Assembly (NCBI GenBank): GCA_046295175.1
Contig: JBKBNY010000002.1
Location: forward strand, 248,001-312,000
Direction: 5' to 3'
DNA length: 64,000 nucleotides
Source: JALOLV01 sp046295175
GTDB taxonomy: Bacteria > Bacteroidota > Bacteroidia > Cytophagales > Spirosomataceae
Part shown: positions 24,888 to 34,089 of the stretch, one piece after another
Layout of the letters: every line of letters starts with the position of its first letter
How positions within the stretch are numbered: the stretch's first letter is position 1
Made by a program: the position numbers and the translations under genes
The notes under the pieces: model-generated
The model's input: only the letters and a program-made list of their open reading frames with translations
The model's database searches: none
Told to the model about the DNA's origin: nothing

Positions 24888-27449
24888 TCAATTAAAACCA
24901 GAAGTGTTTTTTTCCATCAATGCTTTTTGGGCTTGATAGATGGAAAGAAACGCTTGATAATCGGTAGGAGAGAGAATCGCTTGGAGTTTGGCTAAACCAT
25001 CGGTGGCGTAATCTGATACCCCAATTTTGAGCGATTGCAAAACGTATAATTTCCATAAAGTTGCCGATTTATCATTGAGTTCGAGTGCCTTAAAAACGAG
25101 CTTATAGGCATCGTTGGTTCGTTTTTTTGAATTATAAGATTCTACTAATTTGCTGATAATAATCGGATTTAGCGGATTCGCTTTGTAGGCTTTTTCTAAA
25201 TCTGCATCGGTTTTGATATTACCCAAAGCATCAGCCGATTTTTGTACCAAAATTTGACTGATTTGCGATTCATAATTGGCGGTTTCTAACGCTGCTAAGG
25301 CATCTTTATCGTTTGCTTTTTTGAGGTATTCGATAGCCTTATCGTAAACATCATTCTGCAAAAACCACATCCCAGCCACACGGCGATACATAATCTGGTG
25401 TTGGGTAGAATCATTTGCCAAAATGGCTAATTGCTTGATTCCGAGGTGTTTATCTTCTTTGAAATAATTCTGGCAAGCCTTTGCAAATTCTAAATCTTCA
25501 TAAAAGGGTTGGTTATTAGACTTAAATTGTAGTTTCTGAATCAATTTAGCATCGAAAGCTTTCGTATCAGAATTCTTATTGAGTGTTGAGTTATAAATGA
25601 CCGCAAATTGGCTTACATTTAAAGATGAATCTTGAGAAAATTCAATCGGTTTTGTAGTGAATGGATTTTTGAAAATATTTTCTGCCGCAATACGGTTTGC
25701 TCGTAAAGAAGGATATTCTGACGGCGTGTTGTTATTCATAAAAACCCTGAGACTATCTTTTTTGAGATATTTTACATTAAAAGCCATCAAGTTTGATTCT
25801 TGAACATCACAATCCGAACAGAATTGCTTTGCTAAATCTAAGTAATATTTTGTAGAATCGGCCTGCTTGACTTTCGACTGAAAATACGCCATATTGGTTA
25901 GAATTTTAGGGTTTCTGCCGAATTTCTTAGCACCAGCCTGCATCTGAAAGAAAGCATCAAAAAACATATCTTCGTCTTGCAGGACTTTTGCGAGTGCAAC
26001 ATACGCCTGCGGACTCGGGTTTTTGCTCAGGGCATTCTTTAAAAAATATCCGGCATCGACCTTATTGCCCACTTTAAAAGCCAAAGACGCCAATGAGTAA
26101 TTAGAGCGGTGATTGCGAATATCGTACGAAAGCCCCTCTTTGTAGAAAGCCTCGGCGGCGGTTAGGTCGTTTTCGGCCACATAATAATCGGCAATGCCAT
26201 TGTGGTAGCCCGAAAGCGTCTGAAAGTACGAATAATAGTTTTTGATTGAAATTAAAGCAAAAATACCGACAACCGCTGCGATTTTGAACAGCGAAATCGG
26301 GAAAAAAGCAGGTTTGTAAAGAACTTTGTGGATTGCTAAACCCTGACGAAGCGGCTGAATAAAATTGATTACTACATAAGCCATAAACGTAATGCCCACA
26401 CAAAGGTGCGAGATTGCAATAAAATCCTCAAAAACTTCGATGATTGGGTCGTTGGCTGTGGCAAAAGCATAGCCAATTGTAGCCGTAGAGATAATGGCCA
26501 TGCCAATGTAAAGCCAAGTACTTTTTTGAGAATTTACACCCAAAAAAGGTGTTTGGTCGAAATATTGTCGAAAGCCCCATAAACCCAAACAAAGCGAAGA
26601 AAAATACAGCAAAAATGGGCTAATCGTAAATAAACTCCAATCTATAAACCGTGCCTTTTCGAGATAAATCAAAACTACATTGAGCAAATAAATGCTACTG
26701 ATGATAAAGAATTGGCTGGTCGAACTTTTATCTTTTTTTGACGAATTTGAAACAATCCAAACTAACCCAGCAAATGTTTCATGTGAAATAAAGAAAATGA
26801 AAATAAGCGAAATGGCTACCAGAACAATGTATCCGTAACTTACGAATGCAAAGGTCGGATGGGCAACTTTACTGAAATTGGATGTAATAAGGAGCAAAAT
26901 CGCTACTAAAATCGAAAAGGTAATGAGACGTTTGTTGAAACCGATTCTTTGAAAAAAAGAATTGAAAACAACCATCAAGCCGCCTAAAGTACCAAAAGCA
27001 ATCAAGAAAGGTGTTTTGGAGGTTTGTCTGAAGATATTTTCGAGACCCGAAACCGAAAGAATAGCCGCAAGACCCGCAAGACCAATCAAAATCCACCATT
27101 TTTTTAGTTCTGAAAATACCGAAACCAAAATCAGAATACCGATAATTACTAAACCAAAATAAATATTGGCAGTGGTTGGGTTTATATTAATGGGCGAAGC
27201 CGAATAGCGTTCGTTGATGATATAAGAATTGGCATTTACGGTAAAATCTAAATTGCCTTGTGAGAATTTATCAATTTCTACGGGTATCTCTTCTAACTCG
27301 CTGATTACATCCCACCGAATGATATTTTCGAGACCGTTATACCAATAAAAACATGTGAGAATAATTGAAAAAAGGGCAATAATGCCCATTACAAAAAATA
27401 ATATTCTATCTGATTTAGTCCAGTTTTGCCAAAAAGCGATTTTATTCAT
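24888..27449 (-). CDS. Polytopic membrane protein with C-terminal tetratricopeptide repeats
   Basis: The 853-residue protein has about ten to twelve membrane segments in residues 15-420, for example FFVMGIIALFSIILTCFYWY and IYFGLVIIGILILVSVFS. The soluble part of about 430 residues has TPR-like repeats (DLTAAEAFYKEGLSYDIRNHR, DKAIEYLKKANDKDALAAL, NDAYKLVFKALELNDKSATLWK). The layout resembles O-antigen-ligase-like or glycosyltransferase-like TPR membrane proteins, but I see no catalytic motif. It is the penultimate gene of the minus-strand run that ends with the LolD-type ATPase. A parS-like 14/16 match lies in its coding sequence at 26775-26790. Function unknown. Confidence 0.82.
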   Translation of the reverse strand: MNKIAFWQNWTKSDRILFFVMGIIALFSIILTCFYWYNGLENIIRWDVISELEEIPVEIDKFSQGNLDFTVNANSYIINERYSASPININPTTANIYFGLVIIGILILVSVFSELKKWWILIGLAGLAAILSVSGLENIFRQTSKTPFLIAFGTLGGLMVVFNSFFQRIGFNKRLITFSILVAILLLITSNFSKVAHPTFAFVSYGYIVLVAISLIFIFFISHETFAGLVWIVSNSSKKDKSSTSQFFIISSIYLLNVVLIYLEKARFIDWSLFTISPFLLYFSSLCLGLWGFRQYFDQTPFLGVNSQKSTWLYIGMAIISTATIGYAFATANDPIIEVFEDFIAISHLCVGITFMAYVVINFIQPLRQGLAIHKVLYKPAFFPISLFKIAAVVGIFALISIKNYYSYFQTLSGYHNGIADYYVAENDLTAAEAFYKEGLSYDIRNHRSNYSLASLAFKVGNKVDAGYFLKNALSKNPSPQAYVALAKVLQDEDMFFDAFFQMQAGAKKFGRNPKILTNMAYFQSKVKQADSTKYYLDLAKQFCSDCDVQESNLMAFNVKYLKKDSLRVFMNNNTPSEYPSLRANRIAAENIFKNPFTTKPIEFSQDSSLNVSQFAVIYNSTLNKNSDTKAFDAKLIQKLQFKSNNQPFYEDLEFAKACQNYFKEDKHLGIKQLAILANDSTQHQIMYRRVAGMWFLQNDVYDKAIEYLKKANDKDALAALETANYESQISQILVQKSADALGNIKTDADLEKAYKANPLNPIIISKLVESYNSKKRTNDAYKLVFKALELNDKSATLWKLYVLQSLKIGVSDYATDGLAKLQAILSPTDYQAFLSIYQAQKALMEKNTSGFN

Positions 27450-27530
27450 TCGGTTTATTTTTTACTAAAAAATCATCTTTTTAATAGAAGAATCGGCGAA
27501 GTCATTATAAAAATCAATGAAATCAGCGAT

Positions 27531-30512
27531 TTAGTTATTTCCACAACCATCAATGTATGCCCTAAAAACTGCTCCTGCTTCGACCTTAAATCCTGGGTTC
27601 AAGGTTACCGATTTTGCGGCATCGTAGCTTACATTCGTACCATTTAATACATAATTAGTGGCAAAAATCTTTTGAGAAGCCTCGTATTTGATACTACCAA
27701 CAATCGTTCCATCAGGATTTGCCGAAATGTAAAGATTGGTTTGGCAAGGTTGTGTTCCGCTAAAAGTCTTGAATGGTGCTCCAACCGAAACATTACCTGC
27801 TGCATCTCTTGCCTGAACCGAAATAACGTGGTTTTGGTTGAAATTAATATCGTTGATAACCAAAAATGTTGCTGGTGGCAGAATACTGCTGTTATAAACA
27901 CCATTTACGTAGGCATCGTAACTTGTAACCCCGACGTTATCGCTCGAATTACCCCATGTCAATAAAAAGCTATTGCTCGAATAATTAGAACCAATCAAAT
28001 TGGCTGGTTGTGTTGGGGCTTGGGTATCGCCCGATGACGAACAAGGTAATTCTAACCGAGCATTTGCCCAATCACCGTGGTCATAATTTGTATCATCTCC
28101 GCCATTATTAACCACCAATTTCAGTTGATTTTTACCAGTTACATCAATATCAATCGAAATCGTAGTTGTGTTTTTTGTCATGGTAGGGCTTTGATAAACC
28201 AAAACGTTATCGGCATAAACTTCAAATCCAACACTGCCTTGATTTGCTACATCTACTTCATCATCTAAACCAATATCTGACTTAAAACGGGCATAATTTC
28301 CATTCAGATTGTAAATAATTGTCGAATTTGCGTGAACACCCAAACCTTTGGAGTAACTAACACCATTGAGTTTGATTGTAGTACCATCTCCATCTCCGCC
28401 GTCACCATTACTTTTGTCTTTTTCGACAGGTCCATAACCATTCGTTGCCGAAACCCACGTGAGGTCTGATAAATACTGAGCCGCACCGACCACACAATTA
28501 TTGGTCGAGACAATAATCGGGCTACTTTCGGCTTTATTATTGGCAAAATCAGATGCCATAATTGTAAATGTATAAGAAGTATTGGCAGATAATCCCGAAA
28601 CATTGAACGTTGTAGTGTTTGGATTAACAGTACCAATCAGTACACCATTTCGGAAAATAGTATAATTATTCAATGCTGTATTATCAGTTGATGCTCCCCA
28701 ATTTAGGGTCATGGTACTACCCGTAATATTGGTTGCTTTAACAAATGACGGTGTACTTGGAGCCGTCGAATCGGGTGTACAGTAGGGGATAAGGTCTCTT
28801 TCGTAAACTGCCGCAATACCGAGCGAATCAATGACTTTGAGTTTTACCCTAAAAAATTGTGTTCCGGCCGAGCAATTGACCGCTGGAATATTTACGGTAG
28901 TAGTTGGTTGATAAATCGTTTTTGCGGGTTGAGGTTGTGGCAAACCGTTGAGGTATGGCGTAACCGACCATTCGTGATAAACCTGCTGAATCGGATTATC
29001 GGCGTCGCTGACAACTGCCGATAGGTTTAAGGTTGTTCCTGTATTAGGAATGTAAGTAAGGTTATCAACACTCGTCGAATTGATGACTGGTCCAGAATTA
29101 TTGACGGCTACTCTGATAGATGCTGCTCCAGTTAATCCGTTAGAATCTCGAACTTTTAGGCTTGTCGTGAAGAAAAAACGCAATGGTTCGTTGTTTCGGA
29201 CAAAATTCACCGTTGGATTCTGAGCTGTTGAGCTACCATAATCTACACCACCGTATTCATCAAAAGCCCATTGATAACTACTCAAACTCCCGTTAATAGC
29301 CGCAGACTGTGTACTATTGAAATTAACCGTAAAATTATTATTGCCTGTTGCTTGACTTGGATTGATGACAGCAATTGGGTTTTTGATTGGGTTTCCTGCA
29401 ATTAGTCGCGGAGATTGAGGAATAGTATTATTGAAAAATGTATTGTCTAAATGGTAGTTCCAAGCATTGGCAACTTTAGTAAGGCCTTGAAGCTGAAAAT
29501 GCCCTAAAATTCTATCTCCGGGTGCATCAATGGTGTCAGTGTTTGGGCCTTTGTAAACCTGTGAAACAGTTTCAGCTAATAAATTCTGTGCGGGGTGTCT
29601 ATTAACACGAGCAACAACCCATGCTAAATTATTACCTTGAAAATCCTCTCTGGTTTTTTCAATAACGTGCTTTAAACGATTGTAGTAATCTGTATCCGAA
29701 GTTCCTTGGTCCGATTCTCCTTGATGCCATAATACTGCCCGAATCCCAGTTTTCCAGGTATATTGTTGCAATGCAGCCTTTAGGCCTCTGTATGGCATAC
29801 CAGGAACTTTAATAAAAAGCGAATGTTCTGCTCGTAAATCTTCACCATCGGCCGAGCGAGACCACCAACTTACAGGACTCGAACCCAATGCCGCTCCGTA
29901 AAAACAAACCGGAATATTAAAACGATTCACGATTAAATCTCCGAGTCTGGCCCAATACCACGGAACAGGATTGTACGGGGCGTTTCGCATATAATCGCCA
30001 TCGTGAACGTAATCAAACGGTAAAAATTCTTCATCTAAATGATAATTGAGATAATCAATTGCCGAAACTCTATCATCTATGGCTCCTCGGACGGCTCCGG
30101 GGTAGCCAGCGTTTCCTTCAGCGTTTGATTGACCCGCAACCACAAAGACCTCTCCGATACCAACCTTTTCGACAACGGTTTGCCCAACGATAGTTGAGCC
30201 ATTAAGCGTTTTTATCTCAAGATTATACCAGCCTCCAGTACCAGTTAGGCTACCCGTAAATGAGCCACCCGACGGTGAGTTAGCGATAGTTACCCAGTTT
30301 GTAGCCGTTCCCTGACCACTGAATGCAGGTATTAGTCTTGCCTCAATGCTCGTGACGCTACCAGTGTAAGTTCCTTGGATTGAGAATGTGGCCGAGTTAG
30401 AATTATTTCGTTGAAAAACGATTCGAGTTTTAGGAAATAAAATACGAATTTGTTGAGAAAATAGTGCAGAGCTTACAAAAACTAAAGCCAATAATAGGAA
30501 TAATCGCTTCAT
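27531..30512 (-). CDS. Large secreted sialate-O-acetylesterase-like modular protein
   Basis: This is a 993-residue exported protein (signal peptide about 19 residues, ending LFSQ). Domains in order are as follows. A beta domain (30-110). A SASA/SGNH esterase (about 115-365) with the GQSNAEG nucleophile block and WHQGESDQG. A PKD-like region (about 375-560). A fibronectin type III domain (about 580-670, VKATNITGSTMTLNWGAS). An NPCBM carbohydrate-binding domain (about 675-820, SKGLGVHANSTIIYNL). A second fibronectin domain (to about 910). A C-terminal 3-coathanger-stack-like tail (VTLNPGFKVEAGAVFRAYI). It probably removes acetyl groups from a glycan at the cell surface or outside. It follows the UbiA-like gene by seven bases. 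Confidence 0.88.
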   Translation of the reverse strand: MKRLFLLLALVFVSSALFSQQIRILFPKTRIVFQRNNSNSATFSIQGTYTGSVTSIEARLIPAFSGQGTATNWVTIANSPSGGSFTGSLTGTGGWYNLEIKTLNGSTIVGQTVVEKVGIGEVFVVAGQSNAEGNAGYPGAVRGAIDDRVSAIDYLNYHLDEEFLPFDYVHDGDYMRNAPYNPVPWYWARLGDLIVNRFNIPVCFYGAALGSSPVSWWSRSADGEDLRAEHSLFIKVPGMPYRGLKAALQQYTWKTGIRAVLWHQGESDQGTSDTDYYNRLKHVIEKTREDFQGNNLAWVVARVNRHPAQNLLAETVSQVYKGPNTDTIDAPGDRILGHFQLQGLTKVANAWNYHLDNTFFNNTIPQSPRLIAGNPIKNPIAVINPSQATGNNNFTVNFNSTQSAAINGSLSSYQWAFDEYGGVDYGSSTAQNPTVNFVRNNEPLRFFFTTSLKVRDSNGLTGAASIRVAVNNSGPVINSTSVDNLTYIPNTGTTLNLSAVVSDADNPIQQVYHEWSVTPYLNGLPQPQPAKTIYQPTTTVNIPAVNCSAGTQFFRVKLKVIDSLGIAAVYERDLIPYCTPDSTAPSTPSFVKATNITGSTMTLNWGASTDNTALNNYTIFRNGVLIGTVNPNTTTFNVSGLSANTSYTFTIMASDFANNKAESSPIIVSTNNCVVGAAQYLSDLTWVSATNGYGPVEKDKSNGDGGDGDGTTIKLNGVSYSKGLGVHANSTIIYNLNGNYARFKSDIGLDDEVDVANQGSVGFEVYADNVLVYQSPTMTKNTTTISIDIDVTGKNQLKLVVNNGGDDTNYDHGDWANARLELPCSSSGDTQAPTQPANLIGSNYSSNSFLLTWGNSSDNVGVTSYDAYVNGVYNSSILPPATFLVINDINFNQNHVISVQARDAAGNVSVGAPFKTFSGTQPCQTNLYISANPDGTIVGSIKYEASQKIFATNYVLNGTNVSYDAAKSVTLNPGFKVEAGAVFRAYIDGCGNN

Positions 30513-30519
30513 TTTTTCT

Positions 30520-31335
30520 TTAGTTTAAGATGAAAATCGGGATAAAGAAAACCGCATCGCCAACCCATCTATAACGGTCATTTTTTAGGAAATGTTGAGG
30601 AAAAAGTGTAATAAGTAACAAAATAACCGACATCGAACAGATACAAATCAGACACTTGACTTGATAGGCTGTGGACGATGAATATAACACCGCAAAAGTA
30701 TTAATAATAAGCAAAAACAACAATACAATAGCGACAATAGTAGGTTTTTTACCGATTTTCGATACTAAATTCTCTCGTCCTTTATCTTCGTAAATCTCAA
30801 AAAGACTAAAGATTAGTAAATTCTGAAAAGCTACACAAAAAAGCCCCGCAGCTAAGACATAGTTTATGGGGTTTTGGTTGGACTGATTTACTAACGCTGT
30901 ACCAGATACGGCAGCCGTGTAGAAAAAAGCCGTGAATGGTTCTTTGATATAGTTTATTTTGAATTTTAAGAATAAAAAGAAATAAATAACGAGCGGAATC
31001 GTCAGAAATAAACCAAAACGAATGGTTTTTGCAGGCAAAAAATAAAGTAGAATAATCGATGCCAAAGCAAGGAACAATACAAAAACCTGCAACTGATTCT
31101 TATATTTTTCGTGGAAGGCGTGCCGAACCGTTTGTTTGCTGAGTGGTTTTAGGTTATCCAGGATTCGGTCTATGATGTAAATTATCCAAGTACAAGCTGC
31201 CAAAACAATTGGAGTTATTGCATCGATTTCTCCATTTCCGTCGGGGAGTTTCCAGAATATAACATTGCCAATAACGGCACCCAAAACCACATCAAAACTC
31301 AATAAATGGAGTTTCTTTAAAATCCATGATACCAT
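30520..31335 (-). CDS. UbiA-like polytopic membrane protein
   Basis: The 271-residue protein has about eight membrane segments. Two short polar motifs recall UbiA prenyltransferases: IIYIIDRILDNLK near residue 53 (an Asp-x3-Asp pair) and FEIYEDKGRENLVSKIGKK near 180 (a second Asp/Glu-rich motif followed by a lysine). Both positions agree with the two substrate-binding loops of that family. The match is loose, so prenyl transfer is only a possibility. It lies within the minus-strand run, seven bases before the esterase gene. Confidence 0.65.
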   Translation of the reverse strand: MVSWILKKLHLLSFDVVLGAVIGNVIFWKLPDGNGEIDAITPIVLAACTWIIYIIDRILDNLKPLSKQTVRHAFHEKYKNQLQVFVLFLALASIILLYFLPAKTIRFGLFLTIPLVIYFFLFLKFKINYIKEPFTAFFYTAAVSGTALVNQSNQNPINYVLAAGLFCVAFQNLLIFSLFEIYEDKGRENLVSKIGKKPTIVAIVLLFLLIINTFAVLYSSSTAYQVKCLICICSMSVILLLITLFPQHFLKNDRYRWVGDAVFFIPIFILN

Positions 31336-31370
31336 AAGAATACTTTTCTTGCCAATCGTTTCGCAGCGAT

Positions 31371-32168
31371 TTATGCAAGTTTAATTTCATCGCCAATTTT
31401 GATAGTTCCTGTCGTTTTGACCAGAACATTTTGACCAAAAAACACTTTGTTGTTTCGTGTGCGATAACTCGAAAGCGTTTTGATGGTTTCTTTAGAAATC
31501 TCGGCGGTATCTGGATTTATATTTGGGATTGGGCATCTCGCACAGTTTTTGACCCCATGCAAAGCTACTCCATTTATCGAAAATTCACTAAAATTATCTT
31601 CTGCGTAGGCTTCTCCACCCGTAAAAACGATATTAGGTCTGAAACGGCGAATATCGGTTTCTTGACCAATTTTCTTACCCAAATCATCAATAGAAGCCTG
31701 GCCCGCAATCAGAATCGGGTAGCCATCGGACAAGCTGACGTGTTCGTTATTAATCGCATACTTTTTATCGACGGGCCGAATCGAAACATCGGGCTGATAA
31801 AAAAGATAGCATTTTACACCCAAAACTTGCTGAAACCAAGCATCGACTTCATCCGAAACCCGAACCGCCAGCACTTCATCATCCCAAATACCGACCAATC
31901 GGCTATCGTTGGTTTGGGGTTCAAACGGAACGCTACATTCACCAAAATCTTTGGTGCGGTGCTTCAAAATCAATTGATTTTCGCCAACGGCAACATCAAT
32001 CAAAGCCATTTCGGCAAATTCACGCTGTGTGATGTGGTAATTTGATTCATCGACCAAAACCCAGCGGCGGTCGTATTGCAACCCACGCTCAGTTACGGCA
32101 GATTCATTCAGCGAAATCCCCGCCAACGATTTTACAGGATAAATAAAGATTTGACTGACTTTGAGCAT
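31371..32168 (-). CDS. MOSC domain protein with N-terminal MOSC beta-barrel
   Basis: I start at 32168 (MLKVSQIFIYPVKSLAGI), the normal family N-terminus. A longer form would overlap the upstream RidA gene by 43 bases. The 265-residue protein has the N-terminal beta-barrel (about 1-115, RGLQYDRRWVLVDE) and the MOSC domain (about 120-260). The latter has RFRPNIVFTGGEAYAEDNF and CARCPIPNINPDT, where the cysteine that binds the sulfur of molybdenum cofactor is expected. Such proteins resemble YcbX/mARC reductases, acting on N-hydroxylated compounds. It lies 15 bases after the RidA gene. Confidence 0.9.
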   Translation of the reverse strand: MLKVSQIFIYPVKSLAGISLNESAVTERGLQYDRRWVLVDESNYHITQREFAEMALIDVAVGENQLILKHRTKDFGECSVPFEPQTNDSRLVGIWDDEVLAVRVSDEVDAWFQQVLGVKCYLFYQPDVSIRPVDKKYAINNEHVSLSDGYPILIAGQASIDDLGKKIGQETDIRRFRPNIVFTGGEAYAEDNFSEFSINGVALHGVKNCARCPIPNINPDTAEISKETIKTLSSYRTRNNKVFFGQNVLVKTTGTIKIGDEIKLA

Positions 32169-32182
32169 GTTTGGAGCTTTTA

Positions 32183-32662
32183 TCAATTGGGTAAAACAAC
32201 GGTTGCCTCTATTTCTAACAACCAATCTGGGTGAAATAATTCCGTAACGCCGATGGCAGTACTTACAGGCCGATTTGTCTGATTTTTATAGTATTTTTGG
32301 TCAAATAGCCGATTACGAACCTCACGAAATTCAGCTATTTTGCTCATATCTCTAATATAAATTCCGAATTTGGCCACATCGCTAAAGGTTGCCCCGACGG
32401 CCTTGAGAGCCTTTTCGAGATTTTTATAAACTTGCTCGGTTTGGATACGCATATCGCCCTTACCGATAACATTTCCGAGTGAATCGTTAGAAACTTGACC
32501 CGAAATCAGAATAATTCTGCCGCCTTTGATTTCAGCAATGTGCGAGTATGCAGGCGATTTTGAAAGATTATCAGGATTCACAAATTTGAGATTTGGGTTA
32601 GACTGGGCAAATCCGAGATGGTGAATCAAAATATAGACAAATGTAAAAATGGCCTTTTTCAT
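32183..32662 (-). CDS. Exported RidA-family protein
   Basis: The 159-residue protein combines a signal peptide (MKKAIFTFVYILIHHLGFAQ) with a RidA/YjgF domain: IILISGQVSNDSLGNVIGKG, QTEQVYKNLEKALKAVGATF, RPVSTAIGVTELFHPDWLLEIEATV. Cytoplasmic RidA removes reactive enamines and uses an arginine in a different C-terminal context (CEA/R); here the equivalent is not clearly visible. Exported members are poorly characterised. It overlaps the DUF5690 gene by four bases, indicating translational coupling. Confidence 0.88.
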   Translation of the reverse strand: MKKAIFTFVYILIHHLGFAQSNPNLKFVNPDNLSKSPAYSHIAEIKGGRIILISGQVSNDSLGNVIGKGDMRIQTEQVYKNLEKALKAVGATFSDVAKFGIYIRDMSKIAEFREVRNRLFDQKYYKNQTNRPVSTAIGVTELFHPDWLLEIEATVVLPN

Positions 32663-33921
32663 GGATTATGGGTCTTGAATTTATTATTGAAATAGAAAAT
32701 ACTCAAACCTATAACGATGGTGTAAATCACCGAAATACAATAAGATAGATAAATAAAAAACGATAAATAGTTAATCTCACTCTGGAAGAAATTCTTATAA
32801 AAAAGAATAAAAATACTACCAAAATAGGCGTAATAATCGGCAAATGTAATTAAAAACCCCACCGTTCCAGATTTTTGAAAAGAAGCAATCATCCGTTCAA
32901 AATACAAACTATTCGACATCGAGTACGATAAATAAACGCCCAAACCGAGCGAAGTCAGCCACCAAAAGGGGCTTAGAAGTTGAGCTTGGAATAACAGCGT
33001 ACTAAGTCCAATCATCAATCCGCCCGTTAGCATCAAAATCTCAATGATAAAATAGGCTCGGTAATTATCTCGAATCCATCGCATCGAAGCCATCACGATA
33101 AGTACTGTTACAGCAATCGGGATTTCGGTTTGGGTAAAAATCTTAGAATCGTTGGTTGTGCCGAGTGCTTTCCAGATTTCGGGAGCAAAATTATCTCTGA
33201 ATTCTCGAAATGTGGTTAGGATAACATAAGAAATCGTAAATAAGATGATTCCGAATAAAAATTCGTTGATAAAAGCCTTTCTATCAGCTTTTTGCATGGG
33301 TTTTCGTTCGGTACGATGGGCTTTGTCTTCGTCGTTTGGCGGCGGAATCTGTCCCATCAATCCTAAAAACACTCCAATCGGTACAAGCATAATTGCCCCC
33401 GAAACAAAAGGCATCCAAAATTCAGAAACTTCGAGCGAGTCCATCACCCATTTTCCGATACTTTTAGCAAAACCCGACCCAACGATAAAAGAAGCCGTCA
33501 GCACCGCAACGAGTAAATCAGTAACCCGACGACCTTCGAGAAACCCCAGAATAGTTCCGTAGAAAAGCCCAAGCGGAAGATTTGCCAAAAAAATAAAAAA
33601 TAAATTGTAGGGCGGAGGCACAAATGCAAAAAACAAATAACAGACCCACGACAAACCAATCATTATCAGCATATTGCGGCTGCGATGGGCAGGGTTCATC
33701 TCAGAAACTACTTTAATACCAATGCCTTTAGAAACCGCAAAACCCAGCACTTGGGCCGTAATAATCAAGATTTTGTAATTGACACCCCAAAAAGCCCAGT
33801 CGTCGTAGGTGGCGGCGGTGTAGGCTCTTCTGAACGGATAAAAGCACAAATAGCTAAAAAAAGCTGTCAGAGCCGCAAAAAATGTCAATAAGTTAGGGTT
33901 TTGAGTAAGGGTTTTTCGCAT
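32659..33921 (-). CDS. DUF5690 family MFS-like transporter
   Basis: The 420-residue membrane protein has about twelve segments and the DUF5690 opening (FFSYLCFYPFRRAYTAATYDDW). A cytoplasmic basic loop lies in the middle (EDKAHRTERKPMQKADRKAF). GFLEGRRVTDLLVAVLTASFI is a conserved segment. It resembles the major facilitator superfamily; the substrate is unknown. It is the first gene of a seven-gene minus-strand run, its start being 169 bases from the divergent pdhB. Confidence 0.88.
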   Translation of the reverse strand: MRKTLTQNPNLLTFFAALTAFFSYLCFYPFRRAYTAATYDDWAFWGVNYKILIITAQVLGFAVSKGIGIKVVSEMNPAHRSRNMLIMIGLSWVCYLFFAFVPPPYNLFFIFLANLPLGLFYGTILGFLEGRRVTDLLVAVLTASFIVGSGFAKSIGKWVMDSLEVSEFWMPFVSGAIMLVPIGVFLGLMGQIPPPNDEDKAHRTERKPMQKADRKAFINEFLFGIILFTISYVILTTFREFRDNFAPEIWKALGTTNDSKIFTQTEIPIAVTVLIVMASMRWIRDNYRAYFIIEILMLTGGLMIGLSTLLFQAQLLSPFWWLTSLGLGVYLSYSMSNSLYFERMIASFQKSGTVGFLITFADYYAYFGSIFILFYKNFFQSEINYLSFFIYLSYCISVIYTIVIGLSIFYFNNKFKTHNP

Positions 33922-34089
33922 CTGATGAAGGTTGAATACCGCAATTTATAGAATAATTTGATACAGATTTTCATAATTGCCAAACCTTACCTAATTTTAC
34001 AGCCCTAAGCCAAAACACTCGTTAATAGTTAATCGTTAAAATATTGTGAAACACGGTTTTCGCTTAACAAAAACAGATTGTAAGATATA

